Both the position numbers and the translations under genes were made by a program. Under the pieces are notes generated by a model. It worked only from the letters and a program-made list of their open reading frames with translations. It did no database searches and was not told the DNA's origin. Below are positions 53,225 to 62,282 of a stretch of 64,000 nt of DNA, one piece after another. Where the stretch lies: the NCBI GenBank assembly GCA_016719895.1, contig JADJYG010000019.1, forward strand, positions 1 to 64,000, read 5' to 3'. The DNA is from Saprospirales bacterium. Lineage in GTDB: Bacteria > Bacteroidota > Bacteroidia > Chitinophagales > Saprospiraceae. Positions within the stretch are counted from its first letter, which is position 1; every line of letters starts with the position of its first letter.

Positions 53225-54076
53225 TTAATCAAACAACGCCGTTTGGCTAAACAATTCATCCTCCGTTGAAACGGCTGACGGCCGGCGGTCCTGATCGGGG
53301 GAATCCGGGAGCAGGCGTTTTACGATGCGAAGTTCGTGCGTGTAGCGGTTTTGATCCTGATTGAAAATACCGAAATGGTCCAGTTTGTCGATGCGGACCT
53401 TCCCGGAGGCATGGATAACGCAACAATCGGGAAGAATAATGCCCACATGGCTGATAGCACCCTTGCCGTTGTCAAAAAAAGCGAGGTCACCGCGTTGGCA
53501 CTGCTCCATGAAATCGACCGGACGGCCCTGGGTCACCTGCTGGGAAGCGTCGCGCAGCAGCCGGATGCCGGCAATTTTGAATACCATCTGGGTAAGCCCG
53601 GGAGCGTCGATCCCAAACGGTGAGCGCCCACCCCACAGGTATGGCGCGTGCAGGTACCGGCGTGCGATCTTGATGATCCAGTCGCCGGTATGAGGGGTCT
53701 GACCCGGGGTAACGACCGGCCCGGAAAACTGGAAGGATTGGTCGCCCAACACACAACGAAGGCCATCGTAGCGCGGCAGGGCTGCCCCCAGGGTAAGCGG
53801 GATAAAATGGTCGGCTGCCATAAGACCTTCGACCAACGACAGGTTGATGGAGCAATGTTCCCGGTAATCGTCGTATTCAGTGGGGGTGAGCCGCTTGATC
53901 TGCTTGGCATCCACCCAGCCGCCGAACCCGTCCCACGAGCAAAATACATGCCGCCAGTTGTCTTTCGACTCTGTAATCTCCACTGTTTCACCGAAAAGCA
54001 ATTGGGAGACCATCTCACTTTTATCGGAGGGATGGGCGCGCATCGGGGCAAGGCTCACTTGACAGGCAGCGTACAT
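53225..54076 (-). CDS. NlpC/P60 family protein with SH3 domain, catalytic Cys apparently missing
   Basis: A two-domain protein: an N-terminal bacterial SH3 region (RAHPSDKSEMVSQLLFGETV, residues ~13-65), a middle linker, and a C-terminal NlpC/P60 domain (residues ~130-245) of the cell-wall gamma-D-glutamyl-diamino-acid endopeptidase type. The family active site reads GGRSPFGIDCSGLTQ; here residues 157-160 are Asp-Ala-Pro-Gly (DAPG), so the nucleophile Cys is replaced by Ala158. The partner His is present (ISHVGIIL, His210), as is the third position (VIHASGKV). At the DNA level GACGCTCCCGGG differs from a normal GACTGCTCCGGG by one base lost and one gained. There is no clear signal peptide. 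Confidence 0.85.
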   Translation of the reverse strand: MYAACQVSLAPMRAHPSDKSEMVSQLLFGETVEITESKDNWRHVFCSWDGFGGWVDAKQIKRLTPTEYDDYREHCSINLSLVEGLMAADHFIPLTLGAALPRYDGLRCVLGDQSFQFSGPVVTPGQTPHTGDWIIKIARRYLHAPYLWGGRSPFGIDAPGLTQMVFKIAGIRLLRDASQQVTQGRPVDFMEQCQRGDLAFFDNGKGAISHVGIILPDCCVIHASGKVRIDKLDHFGIFNQDQNRYTHELRIVKRLLPDSPDQDRRPSAVSTEDELFSQTALFD

Positions 54077-54184
54077 GTGGAGAACAAGTATTTCTTAAAC
54101 AGAATTTTACAATTATGCCAATCGAACACGCTCCGGCGAAGCAAAGAAAGAAAAAATCTTTTGCCGGAGCATCCATGCCCGCGA

Positions 54185-55276
54185 TTACAATTTTTTGAAA
54201 TACCGGAAATCGTGCCCACTTTCAATTTTTTTCAACAATTCGTAGATCAGCCGGATCAGGTTGTTCACGTCGTCTTTATGCGCCATTTCCACGGTAGTAT
54301 GCATATAGCGAAGCGGCAGTGAAATGAGTGCGGAAGGCACCCCGCCACCGGAATAGGCAAATGCGTCGGTATCAGTGCCCGTATACCGCGATGCCGCCTC
54401 CCGCTGGAAGGGTATGTTTTTTTCCTCGGCAGTCCGAATGATCAGGTCGAGCAGTTTGTTGTGTACTGCCGGCGCATAGGTGACCGAGGGGCCGTTGCCG
54501 GTGCGGATATCGCCGTGTTTTTTCATATTGATCATCGGCGTATGCGTATCGTGGGTAACATCGGTCACAATGGCCAGGTTGGGCCGGATCGTATCGGCTG
54601 CCATTTCGGCGCCCCGGAGCCCGACTTCCTCCTGAACGGAGTTCACCACATACAAGGTATACGGAAGCGTGTCCCGGTTTTCCCTGAGCAGGCGGGCCAC
54701 TTCGGCCACACAAAACCCGCCGATCCGGTTGTCCAGGGCCCGGCCGCAGTAATACCGGTCGTTAATGACGGTAAATTCATCCTGAAACGTCACCACACAG
54801 CCTACGTGGATACCCATTTTTTGCACCTCCTCGCGGTCCTTGGCGCCTACATCGACGGTTATATTATCCAGGGCCGGGGTCATATTGGTGTCCTTGTCTG
54901 TCCGGGTATGAATAGCCGGCCAGCCAAAAACGCCTTCCACCTTACCGCCATGGCGCAGGTGTACAAACACCCGCATCGATGGCGCGATGATATGGTCGCT
55001 GCCGCCGTTGCGTATCACATGGATAAAACCGTCATCGGTGATGTAGTTGACGAACCAGGAAATTTCATCGGCATGGCCTTCAATGACAACTTTATAGTCG
55101 TGGCCCGGATTGATGATGCCGTATGCGGTGCCATAGATGTCCAGCCGCCATTCATCGATATACGGCTCCAGGTATTTTAACCAGAGTCTTTGTCCCGACG
55201 ACTCAAAGCCAGTCGGGCTGGCGTTATTCAAATAACGGCGCAGGAATGCTTCTGATTCGGGTGTAATAATATGCAT
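54185..55276 (-). CDS. M42 family metallopeptidase (aminopeptidase)
   Basis: A cytosolic dizinc aminopeptidase of the M42 (glutamyl aminopeptidase/cellulase M) family, which usually assembles as a large tetrahedral particle. Metal and catalytic residues are visible in VVIEGHADEISWFVNYI, CGRALDNRIGGFCVAEVARL, YVVNSVQEEVGLRGAEMAAD, IVTDVTHDTHTP and the C-terminal HTTVEMAHKDDVNNLI. The 363 residues are standard. Confidence 0.95.
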   Translation of the reverse strand: MHIITPESEAFLRRYLNNASPTGFESSGQRLWLKYLEPYIDEWRLDIYGTAYGIINPGHDYKVVIEGHADEISWFVNYITDDGFIHVIRNGGSDHIIAPSMRVFVHLRHGGKVEGVFGWPAIHTRTDKDTNMTPALDNITVDVGAKDREEVQKMGIHVGCVVTFQDEFTVINDRYYCGRALDNRIGGFCVAEVARLLRENRDTLPYTLYVVNSVQEEVGLRGAEMAADTIRPNLAIVTDVTHDTHTPMINMKKHGDIRTGNGPSVTYAPAVHNKLLDLIIRTAEEKNIPFQREAASRYTGTDTDAFAYSGGGVPSALISLPLRYMHTTVEMAHKDDVNNLIRLIYELLKKIESGHDFRYFKKL

Positions 55277-55363
55277 CCGGTGATACGTTGAGGATTTGAA
55301 TAAGTTGGTTATTTCAGCGTTTCAGCGTTCGGGGCAACTGGTTGACATGGAGCATAATCAGAA

Positions 55364-55999
55364 TCAGGCATAAAGGGCGCCCCATCCTTGTGGATTTTCG
55401 CCCCATTGTTCGAGGATGTCGAGGTCGGCGGGGCTGATATAGCCGGAAGTCAAGGCTTCCCGGACAAGCGTCGGATAGTCTGTAAGCGTTTGGTATTCTA
55501 CCCGGGCTTCACGAAACGCCGTACGCGCTTTTTCAAATCCGTACTGAAAAATAGCCAGTACGCCAGCTACGGTGCAGCCGGCATCGCGCAGGGCTTCCAC
55601 GGCGGCGAGGCAACTGCCACCCGTACTGATCAGGTCTTCGACCACCAATGCGCGCTGGCCGTCGCGAAGTTCGCCTTCGATCAGGTTGCGCCGTCCGTGA
55701 TCCTTGGCGCTACTGCGAACATAAACAAAGGGTTTTGACAATTGGTCGGCCAGCAAAACGCCGTGCGGAATGCCGGCAGTGGCCACACCTGCTACCACAT
55801 CAAAGGGTTCGAAGGAGTGGGATTGGGCCACCAGACAATCGCGGATAAACGTACGTATGGCTGGGTGGGACAACGCAATCCGGTTGTCGCAATAAATTGG
55901 AGACAATATCCCGGAAGCCCAGGTGTACGGCTCGTGGGGGTTGAGTTTGACCGCCTTTATTTCCAGCAGACGGCGAGCAACATCGGCGGCTTGGTGCAT
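55364..55999 (-). CDS. pyrE: orotate phosphoribosyltransferase
   Basis: Pyrimidine synthesis: orotate plus PRPP gives OMP. The 211-residue protein has the substrate-binding VVAGVATAGIPHGVLLADQL, the flexible-loop Lys/Arg region FVYVRSSAKDHGRRNLIEGE and the PRPP-binding motif ALVVEDLISTGGSCLAAVEA. It is divergent from the Nudix gene at 56142. Confidence 0.96.
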   Translation of the reverse strand: MHQAADVARRLLEIKAVKLNPHEPYTWASGILSPIYCDNRIALSHPAIRTFIRDCLVAQSHSFEPFDVVAGVATAGIPHGVLLADQLSKPFVYVRSSAKDHGRRNLIEGELRDGQRALVVEDLISTGGSCLAAVEALRDAGCTVAGVLAIFQYGFEKARTAFREARVEYQTLTDYPTLVREALTSGYISPADLDILEQWGENPQGWGALYA

Positions 56000-56141
56000 G
56001 CGATACGGCGTTTGAGAAGTTTAGCGCGGGCGCTTCAGTTTTGGAAATCAGGTTTTTATTACCGGCATAAACCGATATTTACTGCTTATTTTTTGGCCGG
56101 CATGGAAGAACCCCGTTCTTTTGACCGGTAAAACGAACGTT

Positions 56142-56789
56142 ATGTCGTCGGAGCAAATGTACAAAGTCTATGTAAACGGTGTCCCGGTTTTTCTGGGAAC
56201 GCCGGAAAGTACCGGGGAATTGGGCCTTCTTCCAGGTAAAGACGTATTCACAGCGCCCTATATGGGCAAAAAGAAACAGATCAAACAATACCTCGATTTG
56301 CTCGACAAAAACGCCCAGGTGCGCACCGTAGCGCTGTATGCGGAAAAACCGGAAGCCCTCTGGGCCGATTTTTGCGCTTGTTTCCAGCAAATAGACGCTG
56401 CCGGCGGTTACGTGACGAATACCCGTGGAGAATTGCTGGTGTTTTTCCGCCGGGGTTTTTGGGATTTGCCCAAAGGAAAAATCGACCCGGGCGAAACCCC
56501 CGAACAAGCGGCCCTGCGCGAAGTGACGGAAGAAACCGGCCTGCGCCGCCTCACGCTGGGCCCTTTCCTCACGCACACCTGGCACACCTACCGCCTCCAG
56601 GACGAACGAATGCTCAAACGCACCTGGTGGTATGCCATGCATACGACAGACATTGAGCTGGTCCCACAAGCCGAAGAAGATATCGAACGGATCGAATGGG
56701 TGCAACCGGCCGGCTGGCTGGCCTCGAATCCGGCGGCGTATGGCAGTATTCGCGATGTCATTGCGCTGGGAATTGGGCAGGCACTTTAG
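56142..56789 (+). CDS. Nudix hydrolase
   Basis: A 215-residue protein with a C-terminal Nudix domain. The Nudix box is complete (GKIDPGETPEQAALREVTEE followed by TGL), in the context RRGFWDLPKGK. The N-terminal ~70 residues (KVYVNGVPVFLGTPESTGEL) are a separate region typical of Bacteroidota members. Substrate unknown. I chose ATG 56142; ATG 56157 is also possible. Confidence 0.9.
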   Translation: MSSEQMYKVYVNGVPVFLGTPESTGELGLLPGKDVFTAPYMGKKKQIKQYLDLLDKNAQVRTVALYAEKPEALWADFCACFQQIDAAGGYVTNTRGELLVFFRRGFWDLPKGKIDPGETPEQAALREVTEETGLRRLTLGPFLTHTWHTYRLQDERMLKRTWWYAMHTTDIELVPQAEEDIERIEWVQPAGWLASNPAAYGSIRDVIALGIGQAL

Positions 56790-56834
56790 TACATATTTGG
56801 AATTCACCTTACCTTCCGTCCAAAATTTCTGCAC

Positions 56835-59783
56835 ATGCCAACGCGCGCGTTCAGCCGTATCCAACCTGTCTGCTCCCGGGCGAACCTGCTCCGGTTTCCC
56901 GGAAAATTGCTGCTCCTCGTACTGGTGGTATGCAGTGCTATCGCTGGCGGCCAGCTGCTTGCCCAAAAACCCACCCCGGCCGAACAACGCCTGACCGGCT
57001 TTGAACGACGCCAGGCACAAAAACAAACTACCCTGCTCGGCGCCCTGAAACCGGAAAGCATCGGTCCGTCCATTTTTTCATGCCGGGTCACCGATGTGGA
57101 AGTGAACCCGGCCGATCCCACTGAAATGTATGTCGCTTACGCCTCCGGCGGCTTGTGGCACAGCCATAACAACGGCACGACGTTCAAACCTGTTTTCGAC
57201 CAGGAGGCCTCCATGACGATCGGCGACATCGCCGTTGACTGGCAACGCGCTGTGGTGTGGGTCGGCACCGGCGAAGCCAACAGCAGCCGCTCGTCCTATG
57301 CCGGTACGGGCATCTACCGCAGTGCCGATGGCTGTAAGACCTGGGAATGGCGCGGGCTGCCCGAAAGCCACCATATCGGGCGCATTGTACTGCATCCCAC
57401 CGACCCGGAGGTGGTTTGGGTCGCTGTTCTCGGCCATCTGTATTCTCCCAATGACGAACGCGGCGTCTACCGGACCACCGACGGCGGCCAAACCTGGAAA
57501 CGAACGCTTTTTGCAGACAAAAATTCGGGCGCTATCGACCTGTGCATCGACCCCGTAGCCCCCAATACCCTGTATGCCGCCACGTGGCAACGCGACCGGC
57601 GGGCCTGGCACTTCAACGGCGCCGGCGCGGGCTCCGGCATCTGGAAAAGCACGGACGGCGGCGGCACCTGGGGCAAAGTCAGCACGCCGGAGAGTGGCTT
57701 CCCTACCGGACCGATGATCGGCCGTATTGGCCTGTGCGCCGGCGCCAAAGACGGCCAAACCGTATTGTATGCCAGCGTAGACAACCAAAACCCGAAAACA
57801 GATAAAGATAAACCCGCAGAAGACGTATTGACGAAAGATCAGCTGCGCAGTATTGGCACAACCGATTTCTTAAAACTGCCGGACGAAAAACTGGGCGACT
57901 TTTTAAAAGATAACAATTTTCCGGAAAAATATACCGCCGCCAAAGTGAAAGACCTGGTGGAAAAAGGTAAAATAAGCCCGCAAACCCTGGTGGAATACCT
58001 GGAGGATGCCAATGCCCGGTTGTTTGAGGTCGATTATACCGGCGCGGAAGTATACCGCAGCACCGACGGCGGCCGAACCTGGTCCCGCACCCATACGGAA
58101 CCCCTGGAACGTATCCATTTTACCTATGGGTACTATTTTTCCAATGTGCGGTGCCTGCCTGACAACCCCGATAAGGTTTATTTGCTGGGTTTCCTGATCA
58201 TTTCAAGCGACGATGGCGGTAAAACCTGGAAAGATATAAACGGCGACAACGTCCACGTCGATCATCACGCCCTGTGGGTTAATCCCGGCCGGCCCGGCCA
58301 CCTCATCAACGGCAACGACGGCGGTCTCAATATTTCCTGGGACGACGGCGCTTCCTGGATCAAGTGCAACAACCCGCCTGTCGGGCAATTCTATGCCATC
58401 GGCGTTGACGATGACAGGCCCTACAACGTATATGGCGGCGCGCAGGACAATGGCGTCTGGGTTGGCTCCTCGGATTACAAAGCCTCTTCCGCCTGGCACC
58501 AAACCGGCCGCTATCCCTACAAATCGTTGCTCGGCGGCGATGGCATGCAGGTAGCCGTCGACACCCGTAACAACAATACCGTGTATACCGGATCTCAATT
58601 TGGCTTTTACTACCGCATCGACCGAAGTACGGGTAAAAGCAAAGCCATCACACCCAGGCACGACCTGGGCGAACGCCCGCCCCGCTTCAATTGGCAAACT
58701 CCGATACACCTGAGCATCCATCAGCAAGACGTGCTTTACCTGGGCGCACACCAGCTGTACCGGTCCTTTGACCGGGGGGATGACTGGGACGCTATTTCCA
58801 ATGACCTGACCAGGGGCGGCGGCGAAGGCAACGTACCCTACGGCACCCTGACCACCATACACGAAAGCCCCTTGAAGTTCGGACTGCTGTACACCGGTTC
58901 GGACGATGGCCTCATCCACCTGACGCGCGATGGCGGCGATACCTGGACGCGGGTTTCCGACTCCCTGCCAGCCAACCTGTGGGTGTCGAGGGTGATCGCC
59001 TCCGCCCACCAAAAGAGCCGCGTTTACGCCAGCTTGAACGGCTACCGGCAGGATGACTTCAATGCCTACCTGTACACTTCCGATGACTATGGAAAAACGT
59101 GGCGGCGCATCGGCGCCGGCTTGCCGGATGAGCCCGTCAACGTAGTGCGGGAAGACCCCGAAAACCCCGACGTCTTGTACGTCGGCACCGACCACGGCGT
59201 GTATATTTCACTCGACAGAGGGCTTCGTTTTGAAGCGCTGGCAGCCGGTTTCCCAGCTGTGCCCGTGCACGATCTGGCCATCCAGGCCAAGACCAAAGAC
59301 CTCCTGATCGGTACGCATGGCCGATCGATTTACCGGGTCAATATATCCGCTGTTCAGCAGCTCACGGCCGAAGTGCTCGCCAAAACCATACATATTTTTG
59401 ACCTGCCCAAGCAAAAATTTTCGCCCCGTTGGGGCAAAAAGCAGCCGTGGCGCGAATTGAAAGACCCGGAAATACCGGTGACCTTTTTCGCCAACAGCAT
59501 CGGAAAAGTGCGTTGGACTCTTAAAACAAAAGACGGGCTGCTGCTCCAAACCGGTGAAACAGATTGCACCAGTGGGCTGAACGCTTTTACCTTCGCGCCG
59601 GATGTGCAGGAAGCTGCGCTTAAAAAATATCTGAAGGTGCTCCAGGATGCCCGGAAGGACCCGAAGAAGCCCGTCGAAATAACAAAATCCGATACCGGAA
59701 AATATTACCTGCAAAAAGGAAGTTACGTGCTCGAGTTGCAAAAGGACGGGCAAACAGCCTCCGGCCAATTCACCATCGAATAA
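56835..59783 (+). CDS. large secreted sortilin/BNR-repeat (VPS10-like) protein
   Basis: A 982-residue exported protein with a signal peptide (membrane segment LLLLVLVVCSAIAGGQLLA). The bulk consists of BNR/Asp-box repeats of a ten-bladed sortilin-like propeller: YRSADGCKTWEW, YRTTDGGQTWKRTLF, WKSTDGGGTWGKV, YRSTDGGRTWSRT, ISSDDGGKTWKDI, LTRDGGDTWTRV, YTSDDYGKTWRRI. Residues ~340-390 (DVLTKDQLRSIGTTDFLKLP) form a helical insertion. The last ~100 residues are a beta domain (YYLQKGSYVLELQKDGQTAS). Such proteins are abundant in Bacteroidota; their activity is unknown, sometimes labelled glycosyl hydrolase. No T9SS sorting domain is obvious. Confidence 0.9.
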   Translation: MPTRAFSRIQPVCSRANLLRFPGKLLLLVLVVCSAIAGGQLLAQKPTPAEQRLTGFERRQAQKQTTLLGALKPESIGPSIFSCRVTDVEVNPADPTEMYVAYASGGLWHSHNNGTTFKPVFDQEASMTIGDIAVDWQRAVVWVGTGEANSSRSSYAGTGIYRSADGCKTWEWRGLPESHHIGRIVLHPTDPEVVWVAVLGHLYSPNDERGVYRTTDGGQTWKRTLFADKNSGAIDLCIDPVAPNTLYAATWQRDRRAWHFNGAGAGSGIWKSTDGGGTWGKVSTPESGFPTGPMIGRIGLCAGAKDGQTVLYASVDNQNPKTDKDKPAEDVLTKDQLRSIGTTDFLKLPDEKLGDFLKDNNFPEKYTAAKVKDLVEKGKISPQTLVEYLEDANARLFEVDYTGAEVYRSTDGGRTWSRTHTEPLERIHFTYGYYFSNVRCLPDNPDKVYLLGFLIISSDDGGKTWKDINGDNVHVDHHALWVNPGRPGHLINGNDGGLNISWDDGASWIKCNNPPVGQFYAIGVDDDRPYNVYGGAQDNGVWVGSSDYKASSAWHQTGRYPYKSLLGGDGMQVAVDTRNNNTVYTGSQFGFYYRIDRSTGKSKAITPRHDLGERPPRFNWQTPIHLSIHQQDVLYLGAHQLYRSFDRGDDWDAISNDLTRGGGEGNVPYGTLTTIHESPLKFGLLYTGSDDGLIHLTRDGGDTWTRVSDSLPANLWVSRVIASAHQKSRVYASLNGYRQDDFNAYLYTSDDYGKTWRRIGAGLPDEPVNVVREDPENPDVLYVGTDHGVYISLDRGLRFEALAAGFPAVPVHDLAIQAKTKDLLIGTHGRSIYRVNISAVQQLTAEVLAKTIHIFDLPKQKFSPRWGKKQPWRELKDPEIPVTFFANSIGKVRWTLKTKDGLLLQTGETDCTSGLNAFTFAPDVQEAALKKYLKVLQDARKDPKKPVEITKSDTGKYYLQKGSYVLELQKDGQTASGQFTIE

Positions 59784-59826
59784 ATCTCTATCATCTACTA
59801 TTCATCATTCAATTCCGATACATTCA

Positions 59827-60561
59827 ATGAAAAATGTAAAAAAACTAGTCTTTGCGGCATTCGCCGTATGCGCCCTGACCCTGAGCGGCTGCCTGCATAT
59901 TTTGGAGGAGGTCACGTTTCAAAACAATGGTTCGGGGACGTATAAAATGACCATCGACATGAGCGAAATGAAGAACATGATGGAGATGTTCAAAGGAATG
60001 GCGGAAGACAGCTTGGGCGCCGAAGCCCCCGAAACCCCGCCCATGGAAGACAACGGCATGGGCGAAATGGGCAGCCAACTGAGCTCCGTCGCCCAATCGT
60101 TGAAAGGCATTTCCGGGATCACCAACGTCGCGGAGATCAACGATACCAGCACATTTACCTTTGGCTACTCCTTTGAATTTGCCGACGTGGCTGCTTTAAA
60201 CAAAGCTATGAAAATCATCAACAAGGAAAAATACGACAGCAAAGTGGAGGAAGTTTTCCGATTCAAAGGCAAGGGTTTTGAGCGCTTAAGCTCGGGCGAC
60301 CTGGGAGAAGAAATCAAGAAGGCGCTGGCTTCCGGTGAGGAAGAAGCCGAGGAGGGCAGCCTTGAAATGATGAAAACCTTTTTTGCCGACATGACGTACA
60401 AGCAGGTTTACCATTTCCCCGAACGCCGGATCAAAAAACCCACCAACGAACTGTCAGAAGTGTCAGACGACGGCCATACCCTGACCATCACGCTCAAGCC
60501 CTTTGACGAAGAACAGCAGAAAAAGCGCCTGAACGTGAGTACCGAAGTAAAATTGAAATAA
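59827..60561 (+). CDS. putative lipoprotein of unknown function
   Basis: A 244-residue predicted lipoprotein: MKNVKKLVFAAFAVCALTLSGC with Cys22 (lipobox LSGC). A first beta region (LEEVTFQNNGSGTYKMTIDM) is followed by a methionine-rich stretch (MSEMKNMMEMFKGMAEDSLG) and a C-terminal domain (YKQVYHFPERRIKKPTNELS). It starts 43 bp after the BNR protein and may be co-transcribed. I do not recognise the family. Confidence 0.75.
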   Translation: MKNVKKLVFAAFAVCALTLSGCLHILEEVTFQNNGSGTYKMTIDMSEMKNMMEMFKGMAEDSLGAEAPETPPMEDNGMGEMGSQLSSVAQSLKGISGITNVAEINDTSTFTFGYSFEFADVAALNKAMKIINKEKYDSKVEEVFRFKGKGFERLSSGDLGEEIKKALASGEEEAEEGSLEMMKTFFADMTYKQVYHFPERRIKKPTNELSEVSDDGHTLTITLKPFDEEQQKKRLNVSTEVKLK

Positions 60562-60605
60562 AGAGAATCCGTCTATTGGTGTCATGTGCAGGTCTGCGAA
60601 CTTCC

Positions 60606-61340
60606 TCAACCGTGCGGGTCGCCACTCTCCTGCGCCAACCCTTGCCAAGGCCGCACGGGCATCCGGGGGCGCGGGGCCCAGGCGCCGGATTTCCAGTCCA
60701 TTGCTTCCAGGTGGTTAAAATTCAGTTTGTAGTCGAATTGCGACGGCACATCGTAGCAGTACCCGTGGTAGTAATATTGTTTGCCCAAACGCTGCGCCAG
60801 TTCCAACTCCAATAACATGGTGAAGGAGCCCAGGCTGCGTTGCGCTATGTCCGGATCAAAAAAACAATAGGTTGCGGAAACCGCATTGGCGCCCAGGTGC
60901 ACATAACTGCAGGCGATCAGTTTGGACTGTTCATAAATGGAAAATTCCAGCCCGGGCACCGGCGTATCGTTTGCTTCCGGATGTAAAAACGAATACACCG
61001 AAAGGGGTTGCCGGTCGCTGAAGCGGCGGGTGTGCCGGTTGAAGAGTGCTTCTTTTTCCGGCGTAATCACGATCGGCGCACAGCGTACGTCCAGACCGGC
61101 GTTGCGGCGCAGAAGTTGACGCTGGCTTTTTGAAAAAAACGGCTGGTCGTCCAGGCGTATACGCAGCGGGATCGTCCGGCAAATCCGACCCCGGCAAATC
61201 GCAAAATTATGCCGGATCAGGGAATAGCCTAACAGGCGCCAGCCCTTGCTCAGCAGCGCGTCGAAGTCCACCGGCGCCATAGGCAGCAACTCGACGCTTT
61301 CGTCGATGATATCTTCGAGAAACGAACGATGGGTTTGCAT
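60606..61340 (-). CDS. arginyl-tRNA--protein transferase-like (ATE/bpt C-terminal GNAT) protein
   Basis: A 244-residue protein resembling the C-terminal half of arginyl/leucyl-tRNA-protein transferases: RRNAGLDVRCAPIVITPEKE, LIACSYVHLGANAVSATYCF, FFDPDIAQRSLGSFTMLLEL and YYYHGYCYDVPSQFDYKLNF. The N-terminal Cys-rich domain of full ATE enzymes is reduced here (ICRGRICRTIPLRI). Such proteins aminoacylate N-termini to mark substrates for Clp-type degradation, and clpC lies 1 kb away, though the link is only positional. I chose ATG 61340 over 61466 because upstream codons look unconserved. Confidence 0.8.
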   Translation of the reverse strand: MQTHRSFLEDIIDESVELLPMAPVDFDALLSKGWRLLGYSLIRHNFAICRGRICRTIPLRIRLDDQPFFSKSQRQLLRRNAGLDVRCAPIVITPEKEALFNRHTRRFSDRQPLSVYSFLHPEANDTPVPGLEFSIYEQSKLIACSYVHLGANAVSATYCFFDPDIAQRSLGSFTMLLELELAQRLGKQYYYHGYCYDVPSQFDYKLNFNHLEAMDWKSGAWAPRPRMPVRPWQGLAQESGDPHG

Positions 61341-61444
61341 AATTTTAAAGTCAACGCAGGCGGGCGTTTGGAAAGTTCCAGGCAATTTTACGAAAATTTC
61401 GGGTTGCACCGTTCCCTCCGGGTATTGAAAATACCAAGCCTGAA

Positions 61445-61486
61445 AAGCGAAGCCCTGCGACGGCACTCCGTTGCAAGGCTTCGCTT
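61445..61486 (-). terminator. probable terminator of the STAS gene
   Basis: AAGCGAAGCC (61445-61454) pairs with GGCTTCGCTT (61477-61486). Read on the minus strand it is followed by TTTTCAGG, a short T-run, so termination may be partial. It lies about 20 bp past the stop at 61508. Confidence 0.6.
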
Positions 61487-61507
61487 CAGATGGGGAGGAG
61501 AGCGCCC

Positions 61508-61882
61508 CTATTCGCCTTCCTTCAACTCGCGTTCGATTTCTTCCATTTTCACATAATCCACCGCTTCACTGAGCGAGGGTACTATGGTCAGGATCGTATC
61601 AAGGCGGGAAATTTCAATCAATTTTGTCACCATAGGTTGTAATTGGCCGGCAATGACAAACGAGCCGCTGTCTTTCCAAAGCCGGTGCGCTGTCAAAATG
61701 GCACTAAGGCCACTGGAATCGACAAATTTCACCGGCGAAAGATCGAGGATGAGGTTGCGTATACCTTCCTGGTTGAGAAAAATAAAATCGCTTTTTAAGC
61801 CGGGCGCAATGATCGAATTCAGATTCTCCTCCTCTAATGTCAACACCGCATATTGATCTTGCTTATCAATGTTGTATTTCAT
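61508..61882 (-). CDS. STAS-domain anti-sigma factor antagonist-like protein
   Basis: A 124-residue STAS-domain protein of the SpoIIAA/RsbV type. Fold hallmarks are YAVLTLEEENLNSIIAPGLK and LILDLSPVKFVDSSGLSAIL, with the phospho-acceptor pair Ser56/Ser57 (DSSG). Partners would be a serine kinase/anti-sigma factor and a phosphatase, neither of which is adjacent. In Bacteroidota, single STAS proteins of this kind occur widely with unclear targets. Confidence 0.92.
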   Translation of the reverse strand: MKYNIDKQDQYAVLTLEEENLNSIIAPGLKSDFIFLNQEGIRNLILDLSPVKFVDSSGLSAILTAHRLWKDSGSFVIAGQLQPMVTKLIEISRLDTILTIVPSLSEAVDYVKMEEIERELKEGE

Positions 61883-62282
61883 AGTGACCTAATTTTCAGT
61901 AAAATGAGTTGTTTTGCCTTGCGTAAATACCGGCATGTTTGTTTTACAGGGACTGCAAATGTAGGTATGCCGGGCGGATTTCGATAACAAATACAAGCGC
62001 TTTTTTCGGCAGGCAATTTGCCTGACAACGCGTCAGGCTCTGGCAACTGGCATTATTTTTTCGCGCAGAAGTTTGGCCGGCTGTCTGCCAAAAAGAAGCC
62101 TGGCCAAAAGTTTTTCGAACCGCGCGGTCAACTTTTTTGTTAAAAGAAAATTCCATTCGGGAAGAAAAAATTGAAATTTACGGGCTATAAGGATTAAACT
62201 TGTCCCATCATTGAGCGCCGGAGCGAAAAAGCATTTTTTGCTGCGGAGACTACACCACTGATCATCATCATTCTTTACCTGC
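61883..62282. other. 400-bp divergent intergenic region (STAS gene / clpC)
   Basis: On the minus strand TACATTTG (61956-61963) is a perfect -7 box for the STAS gene, with a TTTG (61988-61991) 24 bp upstream, slightly wide. The palindrome CAGGCAATTTGCCTG (about 62010-62024) and the adjacent hairpin GCCTGAC/GTCAGGC could be operator or terminator elements. No clear TAnnTTTG was found for clpC and no gene is seen. Confidence 0.5.
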
